From: Bacteroidaceae bacterium
GTDB taxonomy: Bacteria; Bacteroidota; Bacteroidia; Bacteroidales; Bacteroidaceae
Length of the DNA stretch: 64,000 bases
Direction: 5' to 3'
Assembly: GCA_017509605.1 (NCBI GenBank)
Contig: JAFWPH010000012.1
Coordinates: forward strand, 1 to 64,000
Each line of letters opens with the position of its first letter. The first letter of the stretch is position 1. Below the pieces are notes generated by a model. That model searched no databases and had not been told where the DNA came from. It worked only from the letters and a program-made list of their open reading frames with translations. The translations under genes and the position numbers were made by a program. Below are positions 16,851-26,444 of this stretch, piece by piece.

Positions 16851-19574
16851 TTAATATTTCTCGAATTTCATCCTTTCGCCATCAATACTTGCAATATAGA
16901 TTCCTTTTGGCAACCTATCTATTTGCACAAAGTCACTGTCGTTCTTCTCACCCAGAACTCGTCCGTTCATGTCGCAGATCACACAGTGGTTGAAAACACC
17001 GTCAACGACCAACCTGTTGGCAGAAACACGAAGCCGAAACATGCGTTTACTGTCCAGAACTGCCTTTATGGAAGTGGCCTCTGTATCGCCTATCGCAATC
17101 CATCCAACCTGCTCCCCTTTCACGCGCTCATGCGCTAAAGCCTTCTCACGGTCTTTGATCAGTGTCGCTCCGTTGAGGTCACGGCTTTTGATGCGCAAGA
17201 CCGACGTGATACTGTCGTTCTCGGTCTGCATCGCGGCAAAATAAAGCGGAAGGGCGCAGAAACTGATGCCATAATCCAAACGGGTGCCTCCAAGCAGGTT
17301 GTCCTGAACATCAGATTCGCTCAGTCCCACTTGGATTTCCTTACCATGATAAACAGCATGACCCTGACTTATCGCGAGAACGCTCACCATTTCTGTCATT
17401 CCGCCGGGCAGATGATTGTGCCCTTCATACTGCAATTTAAGGTCAAAACCTGTCGGACTCACATTCCTTACACGGGCGGAAGAAGCAGAAGCATAGTTAG
17501 AGCTGATTTGTGTCGGAATCACCACAGGGACATCTCGAAAGGAACGTTTGAAGTCGAAATGCTGCCATTCATCGCTCACACCGTCAACCTGACGCACCTC
17601 CACCTGAAGCCCGTTCCAATCGTAGGTGCCTTCAAGAGCCATCATCAACGCGATGGTATCGGGATAGGCCAGAGACGGCGACTCTTGGTAGTCCCAACTG
17701 GTGAGACGGAAATCGAAAGCATCGGCTTGCACATGGTTGGCACGATAGCCCAATGGCATCTTGTTCCGGTAGGTGGGGGCGCCCAGCACCACACAGGGAT
17801 TGGTTTGGAAACGCTCTTTCATGACGGCCGCCGACCAGTTCTCCGTCAGCAGCAACTGCGAGAGAAAAGGAGATTGTCCACCACTATTGTCGAATACATA
17901 TAAGCTTACCGTGTTGGAAATCTGTTGAGAACCATAGAGTGGGTTGGAGACTACACGGTAGAACACCCTGCCCTCAGCATCTTCCGACAAGGGTATCTCA
18001 CATGAAAAACCATCGGTTTCATCGAGATTCTCCACCTTCATCCATTCACGGTAGTTGATGCCGTCGCTGCTGGTTTCCACCACATAACTGCTGATGAATT
18101 CCCACTCCCTATCCGTCCATTGCAAACGAACCTTGTCCTTCTCCACTCCAGCGTACGAAAGGACGGGCGCGGTGCGTGTGGCATATTGCGGAGTATATTG
18201 CTTGTCATGACGGAAGAAATAGTCGGGCTGGTCGCTCGCGTAATACTCGCCAGCAGGAGTCAGCTTGGCCGTACTACCATGGATGATGGCACGCTTGTCC
18301 TCCACCCAGTTATAGATGCAGTAACGCTCCACAAAAGAACATGTGTCCATCACGGTGAGTATCTCCTTGAGGTCGCGCAGTTGCTTGGCCTGTTGCTCAG
18401 CCGTTCCGCTGGGCCATGATTCCTTGGTCCAGTTGGCGCCATTGTTCCACTCCTTGATCCAAATCGGACGGCGCGTGTGATCATATACATCCTTGAGCTT
18501 ATTGTACCATTCCAGCCCGCTCAATCCACCCCAATAAGCATGCACCACGACGTAATCAACCCTGTAGTTACGCTTGCGGCACTCGTTCATGAAGTTGTAG
18601 AGCCAATTGAAGTCGGTGGTGGCTGGCGAACCCAACCTCATACCTGTCTGCATCAGTTTAGGCCATAACTCAATGGCTTTCTCCACACTCACATTCGACT
18701 GCTCAGTATGGTCGGGCTCATTGAAACCCATCAGTTGACACACATCGGTCAGGGCATACATCTTGGACGTGCCGCTCGACGCTCCCCACAATTCAGGCAC
18801 AAACTCCTGATTGTAACTCTTGCCCTGGCGTTTGGGATTGGTGGTGGAGGTGGCTGAAGTACCCCAGTTGTAGAACCATGTGGAGTTGGTGTAGTCGGCC
18901 TGCTCCTCCACATATTTCAGACCCTCGGGCATAGCGTCCCACTTGCTGCCCGCCCAACCTTTCTTGCTGACGTACTGCCAAGGCAACACCCTGACAAACG
19001 ACACCTTGCGGGAAAGAAGGTCGGGCAAATCATGGACCACAAGATCGGCGGTGTCGGCCACATACACACGGCTATAGCCCATGCCGTCGCTCTGGGTGGC
19101 GAGTGTGGCCATATAACCTCGGCGAAGGATGAATGAACAAGCCTTATTGTCGAGTATCAAACCCTTTCTCAAACTATCAGGAGCGGCGACCGGTGGATTG
19201 TTGCTATAATAAAAACCACTCCTCAACGATTCGCCACCACCCGACAGCCCGCTTTCAGTATATAAAACTAACGCCACATCATCGCTGGACTGAGGCACAA
19301 CCACTGCACCATGGCGGTAGATAAGCACCCTGCAGTTCACATCCGGCCTCATCCGCTCGCCATTAATGCGCACGTTGTCGCTGAAACGGGCTATTACATC
19401 ATTGGGCTTCACATCATCGAAAAACAACCAGACATTGTTTTCCAATTCTATGACCTCTGATGTCTTCAGGGGAGTCGTACCACTAAGGTGACGGTCAACA
19501 TAAGCTATCACCCCCATGGAAAATGAATCCACAAAAGACATAAAACAATAGAGAATGAAAATCAATTTCTTCAT
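16851..19574 (-). CDS. GH128-type endo-beta-1,3-glucanase with C-terminal modules and sorting tail
   Basis: A 907-aa protein from ATG at 19574 (MKKLIFILYCFMSFVDSFS signal peptide). Residues about 200-450 match the glycosyl hydrolase catalytic core family (GH128): FYNWGTSAT, LMGFNEPDH with the likely acid/base Glu286, YVVVHAYWGG, and PIWIKEWNNGANW with the likely nucleophile Glu375. A fibronectin-like segment follows (APVLSYAGVEKDKVRLQWTD), then beta-rich modules and a tail that ends GIYIASIDGERMKFEKY. GH128 enzymes cleave beta-1,3-glucans such as those of fungi and algae. It is transcribed divergently from the HTCS gene, whose start is 193 bp away, as is usual for a sensor and its target gene. 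Confidence 0.85.
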   Translation of the reverse strand: MKKLIFILYCFMSFVDSFSMGVIAYVDRHLSGTTPLKTSEVIELENNVWLFFDDVKPNDVIARFSDNVRINGERMRPDVNCRVLIYRHGAVVVPQSSDDVALVLYTESGLSGGGESLRSGFYYSNNPPVAAPDSLRKGLILDNKACSFILRRGYMATLATQSDGMGYSRVYVADTADLVVHDLPDLLSRKVSFVRVLPWQYVSKKGWAGSKWDAMPEGLKYVEEQADYTNSTWFYNWGTSATSTTNPKRQGKSYNQEFVPELWGASSGTSKMYALTDVCQLMGFNEPDHTEQSNVSVEKAIELWPKLMQTGMRLGSPATTDFNWLYNFMNECRKRNYRVDYVVVHAYWGGLSGLEWYNKLKDVYDHTRRPIWIKEWNNGANWTKESWPSGTAEQQAKQLRDLKEILTVMDTCSFVERYCIYNWVEDKRAIIHGSTAKLTPAGEYYASDQPDYFFRHDKQYTPQYATRTAPVLSYAGVEKDKVRLQWTDREWEFISSYVVETSSDGINYREWMKVENLDETDGFSCEIPLSEDAEGRVFYRVVSNPLYGSQQISNTVSLYVFDNSGGQSPFLSQLLLTENWSAAVMKERFQTNPCVVLGAPTYRNKMPLGYRANHVQADAFDFRLTSWDYQESPSLAYPDTIALMMALEGTYDWNGLQVEVRQVDGVSDEWQHFDFKRSFRDVPVVIPTQISSNYASASSARVRNVSPTGFDLKLQYEGHNHLPGGMTEMVSVLAISQGHAVYHGKEIQVGLSESDVQDNLLGGTRLDYGISFCALPLYFAAMQTENDSITSVLRIKSRDLNGATLIKDREKALAHERVKGEQVGWIAIGDTEATSIKAVLDSKRMFRLRVSANRLVVDGVFNHCVICDMNGRVLGEKNDSDFVQIDRLPKGIYIASIDGERMKFEKY

Positions 19575-19589
19575 AATCCGCTTTTTTTG

Positions 19590-19597
19590 CAAAAATA
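19590..19597 (-). promoter_or_regulatory. Putative -7 box for the GH128 gene
   Basis: TATTTTTG on the minus strand fits TAnnTTTG. A partial TTG lies about 18 bp upstream. The leader to the ATG at 19574 would be only about 10 nt, so an alternative start site is possible. Confidence 0.45.
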
Positions 19598-19638
19598 GCA
19601 TGTAAATAGGGCAACCAACTAAAAAATAACGTAAAAGA

Positions 19639-19675
19639 GGTGGAAAATTCCACCTTGACGTATTTTTCCACCACC
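19639..19675. promoter_or_regulatory. Candidate operator between GH128 and HTCS genes
   Basis: An inverted repeat GGTGGAA-AA-TTCCACC (19639-19654) is followed 10 bp later by a further TTTCCACC (19665-19672). Three copies of a TTCCACC half-site in a divergent regulatory region fit a binding site for the AraC-type output domain of the HTCS. This is inference from position and repetition. Confidence 0.45.
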
Positions 19676-19766
19676 AGAATACGGAATAATACCCATAAAT
19701 CCACCATATTTGCAATACGAACGGTGTATCGCATCGTCATCAAAACATCATCCAGCACTTTTTATC

Positions 19767-22700
19767 ATGAGACATGTCATTATCTTCTTATTAGCTGCAT
19801 CCCTGTGCCTGCCTGTCCATTCCCAACAGACAGACCCCAGCCATTATTGGCTCAACAATATTGAAATACAGCAGTTCTCAACTCCATCATCATTTCCTCA
19901 CGACGGTGTGAACACCATCCATCAGAGTGCCAACGGATTCCTCTGGTTCGGTACCGTGGAAGGGCTCTTCCGATACGATGGCTACCGTTTCATCTCCTAT
20001 CGAAACGACATTCAGACACCATCGGTGCTGACCTCCAACAATGTACTGAGCATTCTATCCACTCAAGACAACAAGTTGTGGGTAGGAACCAATAATGGAA
20101 TTAATATCATAGATATGCTTACAGGCATTACCCGCCAATACCACCTGAAGGACTTCGACAACAGCGATATCGTGGGATGCCTGTTTGCCACACGAAGTGG
20201 AGATGTGTGGGTAGGTACAGAAGGAGGACTCTATCTATACGACAAGGAGGACGATGAATTTGTGCTGATGTGCGACCAACGGGGCAACTCACGCGTGCCA
20301 CACAGTGCCATCAAAGCCATCTACGAGGACGATGAAGGCTACCTCTGGGTAGGCACATGGAACCAGGGACTCTACCGCTACAACACAACTAATGACACAT
20401 GGTACGAGCTGCCAAAGTTTAACGATAGCAATTCAGCGCACTGTCTGTTGATGGACGAACACCACCACCTGTGGGTGGGGACATGGGGGAAGGGCATTTA
20501 CCGCATTGACAATCCTTACGAAACAGACGTCCCTTTGGAGTTCCAAAACTTCAAACTACATTCCATCAACGGAAAAGAACTGGCACTCAATTACATCTAC
20601 TCCGTAACCAAAAGTCCCGACACCGACCGGCTCTGGGTGGCTACAAGCCAAGGGGTGGGATTCTGTAACTACAACCAAAAACCACAAACCTTTTATCTGC
20701 TCCCCGAAGAGAAAGAACCCTTTCCCCAGTTCTTCAGACGAGGTATCGACAACCTCATCTTCGACCACCACGGAAACATCTTCATGACAGGCCACCGCAC
20801 GGGAGTAGCCTATACCCTGGTCAGCCCCCACAACATCTATGGCCACAACGTCGAACAAGACGAACAATCCACCGACGTGGTTCGAGGACTGACTTTCGAC
20901 AGCAACAACAACCTCTGGCTGGCATTGGAGCATGGAGGCACAAGATGCATCAGCGCTGACGGGCATACCGATAAGACCGCCGAACACATGCCCGCGGCTA
21001 TAGTGGCATCCCTGCCCGACAAGGTGAACACCGTCTTCCGCAACAGCAAGGGAATGATATACATAGGTACGCAGGAAAACGGAATCCTGATCTACGACAA
21101 AACAGCAAACTCTCTTCAAACCCTTGACAAGGACAACACCGACTGGCTGACTGACAACTGCATCTATACTTTCACAGAAGACAAGGAAGGCAACATCTAC
21201 GTTGGCGGCTGGCATGGGCTGAGTGTGATCTACAGCAACGGAAAGGGCATCAGCTTGGCGAATATCGATAGCCTCGACAATGCACGAGTGCAACGCATCA
21301 CCCTGGCCAGCGACGGTTCCATCTGGCTCACAACACGAAACACTGGTTTCATCCATCTGACAGGCAACATTCACAACCCCAAGTCTTTACGCACACGGCA
21401 TTATGTGTCGCCACACGGTTCCGGCTATGAGGTCAACGATGCGGTTGGAATTGTCGAAGACAACCAGAAGCGTATCTGGGCTTGCTCACACAACATCGGA
21501 CTCATGCTTTACGACAAAACCAACGATGAACTCGTCTCCATGAACAACTGGTTCAACATACCAACCGAAAGCCTCTATGCCTTGGAGGTAGCCGATGGTG
21601 GAGCATTGTGGATGGCAACCCACCAAAGCCTACTGAGCCTCAGCGTCAACAATAACAACACCCTCAACTCTCTCAATTACTATACGATAGCAGGACTGCC
21701 ACATTTCAGGGGGTTCAGCAACTACCTCTCAGCCAGAAGCACCAACGGCAGCATGGCCTTTGCTGGAGTGGCTGCCTTCACAACCTTCCATCCCGATAGC
21801 CTGCCACAAGCCACAGGAACCAACAAGGTGAACATCACCAACATCAGGATTGGAGGAAAAAGTGTTGGCGACATCCCATTAGAGGAGCGGAAAGGCATTC
21901 TGAGCCTTTTACCGCCTTACACCGAAAAAATAGTACTCAAGTCCAACCAAAACAATTTCTCACTCGAGTTCTCCACCTTCAATTTCGCCTCCACTCCCTA
22001 CACTGCTTACGCATATATGCTGGAAGGCTACGACAAAGAATGGATGTACGCCGAACAAGGGGTCAATACAGTGAATTACAGCAACCTTCCCTCTGGCACC
22101 TACACGTTCCGACTGAGAGGAGCTGACCCTCAGTCCCTGTGGTCACAGAAAGACAAGGTGCTGACCATCGTCGTAATGCCACCACTGTGGCTACGTTGGT
22201 GGGCAGTGCTGCTCTACGCTTTGGCGGCAGCGGGAATCATCTACGGCGCTGTCCGTTACTACCGGTTCCGCCTCCTCCAGCGACAACAACTCCAGATAGC
22301 ACAAATGGAAGCGGAGAAAGTGGAGGAACTCAACCACAAGAAACTGCAGTTCTACACCAACATCACTCACGACCTGATGACACCGCTTACCATCATCTCA
22401 GCATCGGTCGATTCGATGCAGGGTGAGGGAAAAAACGTGATACAGAACAACGTGAACAGACTGATGCGCCTCTTGGAACAAATCCTGCAGTTCAGAAAAG
22501 CGGAAACAGGCAATCTCAGACTCATGGTCGCCAAAGGCGACATCGCAGACTTCTGCCGACGCGAAATAGAGAGCATACAACCTTTGATGCAGAAGAAACA
22601 ACTGCACTTGTCCGTCGTCACTTCACCAGAGACTGTCAGGGGATACTTCGACCCCGACGCGCTCGACAAGATTCTGTACAACCTGCTCTCGAACGCTGCC

Positions 22701-23867
22701 AAATACAACCGGCCAATGGGATACATACAAATGAGCATGGTCCAATATGAAGACAAACCCGACAAGGTCGTCATCACAGTGAAAGACAACGGCATGGGAA
22801 TCAAGAAAGAGAAACAGGCCACACTCTTCGACCGTTTCTACGAGGGAGAGCACCGAAAGTTCAACACCTACGGAACAGGTATCGGACTGTCTCTCACACG
22901 CGACCTCGTTCACCTGCATCATGGGGAAATCACTTTCGTGAGCGAGGAGGGAGTAGGCACCACCTTCACCATCACACTGCCCATAGACAGGGCTTCTTAT
23001 ACAGAAGAGGAAATCGACGACCAATACACCATTGTGCCTGCAGACCAAGAAAGCCTAGAGAAAGAACCTGATAATCACAACATGAACGAGGTGGCAGAGG
23101 ACAACCTCAGGGGAAAAGTGCTGGTCGTGGAAGACAACGACGATATACTCGCCATCCTCCGACAACTCCTCTCTTCAAAGTACAAAGTGCTGACCGCCTA
23201 CAACGGCAAAGAGGCGTTGGAGATCCTGGAGAACGAGCCTGTGGACCTCGTGGTGACCGACATCATGATGCCAGTAATGGACGGCATGGAACTGCTGCGG
23301 CTCATACGTGAGAACGCTGACTACACACACCTACCTGTCATCATGCTCACCGCAAAACGTGACGACCAAGACCGAGCCGAAAGCTATAGCGCTGGAGCTG
23401 ACGCATACATCACCAAGCCCTTCAACTCCAATGTGCTGCTGTCGCGTGTGGAGAACCTCATGGAGCGAAGCATGGCAACCAGGAAAGAACTGAAAAAGAA
23501 GGATTTGGTGGAGATGACGGATATCGACCTCACATCGGCCGACGAGGAATTCCTTAAGCGCTGCATCGCCTGCGTGCAGAAAAACATTGGCAACTTCGAC
23601 TTCGACCAGCAACAGTTCGCTGAGCAGACTGGAACATCGAAATCCACCCTCTACAAGAAACTCAAGACGCTCACCGGCTTGAACACGTCGGCCTTCATCC
23701 GAAGCATACGCATGAAGACCGCTTACGAGGTGCTGCAGAAGAACCCAACCATACGCATCTCTGACCTGGCATACAGCGTGGGATTCAACGATCCTAAGTA
23801 TTTCTCTTCTTGCTTCAAGAAAGACTATGGCATGCTCCCCACTGAATTCGTAAAAGGAAAGCAATAG
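19767..23867 (+). CDS. Hybrid two-component system sensor/regulator (HTCS)
   Basis: A 1,366-aa one-protein signalling system; the start is set at the ATG at 19767, which gives the signal peptide MRHVIIFLLAASLCLPVHSQ. In order: a periplasmic two-propeller sensor with repeated LW(V/F)GT-GGL-Y motifs (about 45-680), a Y_Y_Y domain (about 720-800), a membrane helix (about 808-828), a HisKA domain with His868 in FYTNITHDLMTPL, a HATPase, a receiver with Asp1165 in VVTDIMMPVMDG, and a C-terminal AraC-type helix-turn-helix (YSVGFNDPKYFSSCFKKDYG). Such proteins bind oligosaccharides in the periplasm and switch on polysaccharide-use genes. The divergent GH128 gene suggests a beta-glucan ligand. Confidence 0.95.
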   Translation: MRHVIIFLLAASLCLPVHSQQTDPSHYWLNNIEIQQFSTPSSFPHDGVNTIHQSANGFLWFGTVEGLFRYDGYRFISYRNDIQTPSVLTSNNVLSILSTQDNKLWVGTNNGINIIDMLTGITRQYHLKDFDNSDIVGCLFATRSGDVWVGTEGGLYLYDKEDDEFVLMCDQRGNSRVPHSAIKAIYEDDEGYLWVGTWNQGLYRYNTTNDTWYELPKFNDSNSAHCLLMDEHHHLWVGTWGKGIYRIDNPYETDVPLEFQNFKLHSINGKELALNYIYSVTKSPDTDRLWVATSQGVGFCNYNQKPQTFYLLPEEKEPFPQFFRRGIDNLIFDHHGNIFMTGHRTGVAYTLVSPHNIYGHNVEQDEQSTDVVRGLTFDSNNNLWLALEHGGTRCISADGHTDKTAEHMPAAIVASLPDKVNTVFRNSKGMIYIGTQENGILIYDKTANSLQTLDKDNTDWLTDNCIYTFTEDKEGNIYVGGWHGLSVIYSNGKGISLANIDSLDNARVQRITLASDGSIWLTTRNTGFIHLTGNIHNPKSLRTRHYVSPHGSGYEVNDAVGIVEDNQKRIWACSHNIGLMLYDKTNDELVSMNNWFNIPTESLYALEVADGGALWMATHQSLLSLSVNNNNTLNSLNYYTIAGLPHFRGFSNYLSARSTNGSMAFAGVAAFTTFHPDSLPQATGTNKVNITNIRIGGKSVGDIPLEERKGILSLLPPYTEKIVLKSNQNNFSLEFSTFNFASTPYTAYAYMLEGYDKEWMYAEQGVNTVNYSNLPSGTYTFRLRGADPQSLWSQKDKVLTIVVMPPLWLRWWAVLLYALAAAGIIYGAVRYYRFRLLQRQQLQIAQMEAEKVEELNHKKLQFYTNITHDLMTPLTIISASVDSMQGEGKNVIQNNVNRLMRLLEQILQFRKAETGNLRLMVAKGDIADFCRREIESIQPLMQKKQLHLSVVTSPETVRGYFDPDALDKILYNLLSNAAKYNRPMGYIQMSMVQYEDKPDKVVITVKDNGMGIKKEKQATLFDRFYEGEHRKFNTYGTGIGLSLTRDLVHLHHGEITFVSEEGVGTTFTITLPIDRASYTEEEIDDQYTIVPADQESLEKEPDNHNMNEVAEDNLRGKVLVVEDNDDILAILRQLLSSKYKVLTAYNGKEALEILENEPVDLVVTDIMMPVMDGMELLRLIRENADYTHLPVIMLTAKRDDQDRAESYSAGADAYITKPFNSNVLLSRVENLMERSMATRKELKKKDLVEMTDIDLTSADEEFLKRCIACVQKNIGNFDFDQQQFAEQTGTSKSTLYKKLKTLTGLNTSAFIRSIRMKTAYEVLQKNPTIRISDLAYSVGFNDPKYFSSCFKKDYGMLPTEFVKGKQ

Positions 23868-23954
23868 ACGAATCTACTACTTTCTCTTTTAGTCTGAGTT
23901 CAAGGGGATGGCCGCGAAAAAACTTTAATTCTCTAATTCGGGACAAGAAAAAAA

Positions 23955-24872
23955 CTACATCGAAGAGGCCATAGCGTTGGTGTAGGTCACGAGCGCGTTG
24001 TTGCCGATGATGTTGAGTTCGGCGAGAGCGAGTCTGTTGGTGTTGAAATAGTCGGAGTAAAGGTCTCCGAAATTCTGGCTCACCTGATCGGCGATGCCGA
24101 ACAGCGTAGCGTAAATCAGGTATTCTTTCCACAAGGGCATCTCCTTGATGTCGCGGATGCCTATCTGTGTGAAGTCGAGCAGAAACTTGCGCAACCCAAG
24201 CACCTGACGCGCGGTGTAGGGGTCTGAGGCTATGTCTTTTTCTACCTTGTTCAATGATTTTAACGACTGGAAAAAAGGAGGCTTCGCCTTGCAGTTGCGC
24301 AGGTACTGCTGAAGTTCCCTCGGCTGGAGGATGCCGTCGTTGCCCGCCGCACTGACCAACATCGACAGGAACTGCTCCTCCAACTCAGGCCTCCTTGTAT
24401 TGGGCCGCTTACCGATACGGAGGATAGGGTGTGGCTCCGAACCGTAAATCGTAGCCTTGTTCTCCATTACCAAAGCTCCGTTTTCAATCAGCCGCAGAAT
24501 CAATGCACCGAACAGACCTTGGTAGTCGGCTATAGGTGAGGACGAAAGTGAGTTCATCACGGCATTGGCGATCTTCAGGTCGCCTCCTGCGGGCATGTCA
24601 CGGTAATATGTCAACTGGTCCTGCAGTCTTTTCCTGGTTAACCAGCGACGCAAGGGCTGAAGGGAGATGACGTACCATATCAATCGGAAAGTCTTACCAC
24701 CCATGGCCACGAAAACCACAACGACGATGACCGGCACCATGACGAGGGCGATCATCGACAGCAAGGTGTCGAGCCAATCGGGCAGGAATCCAAAGAAACC
24801 CGAGCTATGTTCAACCGCCTCCACAACTTGCAATTGCGAAACCAACAAGAATGGATATATCAAATCTTTCAT
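23955..24872 (-). CDS. Membrane protein related to the C-terminal part of DUF2207, copy 1
   Basis: A 305-aa protein with a hydrophobic N-terminus (1-17), a strong membrane segment (about 37-58, LLSMIALVMVPVIVVVVFVA) and a mostly soluble rest. The C-terminal part (LIWYVISLQPLRR; LWKEYLIYATLFGIADQVSQNF) resembles the cytoplasmic part of DUF2207 membrane proteins. It is a paralogue of the next gene (25117-26232): the same (I)WYV-SL-PLRR and W-EY-YA-LFG blocks occur in both. Function unknown. It lies tail to tail with the HTCS gene, 87 bp apart. Confidence 0.65.
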   Translation of the reverse strand: MKDLIYPFLLVSQLQVVEAVEHSSGFFGFLPDWLDTLLSMIALVMVPVIVVVVFVAMGGKTFRLIWYVISLQPLRRWLTRKRLQDQLTYYRDMPAGGDLKIANAVMNSLSSSPIADYQGLFGALILRLIENGALVMENKATIYGSEPHPILRIGKRPNTRRPELEEQFLSMLVSAAGNDGILQPRELQQYLRNCKAKPPFFQSLKSLNKVEKDIASDPYTARQVLGLRKFLLDFTQIGIRDIKEMPLWKEYLIYATLFGIADQVSQNFGDLYSDYFNTNRLALAELNIIGNNALVTYTNAMASSM

Positions 24873-25060
24873 TTTTTACTGAAGTAGAATTGGAAGTTAA
24901 TAAAGACTAAAAGCCTATTCACTGGTCGCTTCGCTCAATTTTTCGAGCAGCGAGTGCAGAGTCAAGCTTGCTTGAGTTATGCCGAGTCGTGACAATAATC
25001 AACTAAGCTAAAATTACAGAAAAAATGAATTGAAAAAAATAAATTTTTTATCAGATTTTC

Positions 25061-25121
25061 TTATAATTTTGAGGCCGCAGGCCGACCACTAACGCCTAAA
25101 GCCTAATGCCTAAAGCCTAAA
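25061..25121. repeat. Dispersed intergenic repeat: GAGGCCGCAGGCC plus 7-bp array
   Basis: TTTTGAGGCCGCAGGCCGACC occurs here and again near 33724. It is followed by units of CTAANGC with a 7-bp period (CTAACGC, CTAAAGC, CTAATGC, CTAAAGC). The stop codon of the next minus-strand gene (25119-25117) lies in the last unit. Confidence 0.7.
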
Positions 25122-26232
25122 TATCATAAATTTCATTGGCGTGCCATGCGAGAGGCAACAGCCCTATCTTGCCAGCAACAGCATCCTCAACCCCTGGGGT
25201 GGCAACACTCACTTGGGACAACAGTTTTCGCCAGGCCCTCAAATGCAGAGGACTGTGGGTCAGTTGACTGAGAAGCGGATGGTCATTACCGCCTGTGGGC
25301 AGCATCCTCGTGATTTGCTGGAACACGCTTTTCTCCATACCGAAAAGGTAGGCGAAAGCCATATACTCTGGCCACACACGGCTGATTTCAGGCATCTCCA
25401 CGCCTGTGGCCGAGGCATTGGTCAGTTCTGGCTCCACATACTTGCCATAGTACTTCGACAGGTGGCTCAAGAAACGCTTCATGCCATAGATGTTACGCAC
25501 ATCACGCTTGGAGTAGGCCTTGAGGCTGATGCCCGTGTTGAGCAGGTCGGCGAAATGATACTGGTTGTCGTTGTTGTAATCTCTTCTGCCCGTGTTCTTA
25601 CGGCTGAAGAAAAAGCCTTTCCTTTTGTAGCCGTGTGTCATGACTTTTCTCACTTCCGAAGGATTCACTACCCCATCCTTGGACTTGCTTTGCTCAAGAA
25701 ACGTGTAGAGAGACTTCTCCAAACTTTGGTCGAGGCCATCGCTGGGCGAATCCACCCACTGTCCCAACTTGATGGCGGCTTTTCCCTCTGCGTCTGTGCC
25801 CAGTTGTATCACGCCCCTGGCCAGCAGACGCCACATAGCGGCACGCACCACCGGGGTCTTGTCGCGATAGAAAGCCACCGACAACTTGTACATCATCACA
25901 TGGGTGTCAAGCAGACTGCCGTATAGTGCCAGATAAGGATAGGGCTGCTGCTGCGCCCCTAAATAAAACATTCGGAAAATCAGACGACGAAGAGGCTTCA
26001 ACGAACAGACATACCAGATGAACCTCACCAACCCGAACAAGCCGCCTATCATAACTACGGCCTTAGGACCGTTTCCGGCGAAGATGACCCTCATGATCCA
26101 GAAGAAGATGAAGATGCAGACGAAGCCGTTCATCACTTCGCCTGGTGTGTCGAACGTGTAGCGGCACATCAAGTAGAGCAGGACCATCCACACGATGCCT
26201 TTCCAGTTTTTCTGTATAAGATACTCTGTCAT
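25117..26232 (-). CDS. Membrane protein related to the C-terminal part of DUF2207, copy 2
   Basis: A 371-aa protein starting MTEYLIQKNWKGIVWMVLLYL, with two or three membrane segments in the first ~75 residues and a large cytoplasmic-looking rest. The shared blocks FIWYVCSLKPLRR and WPEYMAFAYLFGMEKSV pair it with the 305-aa gene downstream. It is longer, with an extra insertion (RKGFFFSRKNTGRRDYNNDNQ region) and C-terminal extension. The true DUF2207 extracellular sandwich is absent. Function unknown; the two may form a complex. Confidence 0.65.
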   Translation of the reverse strand: MTEYLIQKNWKGIVWMVLLYLMCRYTFDTPGEVMNGFVCIFIFFWIMRVIFAGNGPKAVVMIGGLFGLVRFIWYVCSLKPLRRLIFRMFYLGAQQQPYPYLALYGSLLDTHVMMYKLSVAFYRDKTPVVRAAMWRLLARGVIQLGTDAEGKAAIKLGQWVDSPSDGLDQSLEKSLYTFLEQSKSKDGVVNPSEVRKVMTHGYKRKGFFFSRKNTGRRDYNNDNQYHFADLLNTGISLKAYSKRDVRNIYGMKRFLSHLSKYYGKYVEPELTNASATGVEMPEISRVWPEYMAFAYLFGMEKSVFQQITRMLPTGGNDHPLLSQLTHSPLHLRAWRKLLSQVSVATPGVEDAVAGKIGLLPLAWHANEIYDI

Positions 26233-26369
26233 CAGTATGTCTGCTTTGAATTTGCCATCATTTGCATCTCACTCCCTACAACCATTCAACTGAACGATTG
26301 TACATCTGCAAATTTAGCGCATTTCTACGAACACTCCAAACATACTGAGGAATGAAAAACACAGGAAAC

Positions 26370-26400
26370 AAAAAAAAGGCATTGGACGCTTGTCCAATGC
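26370..26400 (-). terminator. Strong intrinsic terminator after the 1,172-aa T9SS gene
   Basis: A 10-bp perfect stem (GGCATTGGAC at 26377-26386 and GTCCAATGCC at 26391-26400) with a 4-nt loop and, on the minus strand, a run of seven T. It lies 45 bp past the stop codon at 26445. Confidence 0.9.
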
Positions 26401-26444
26401 CCTTTTATCAAGTCTCTGACCGTAGTCAGATCGAATTTTCAGGT

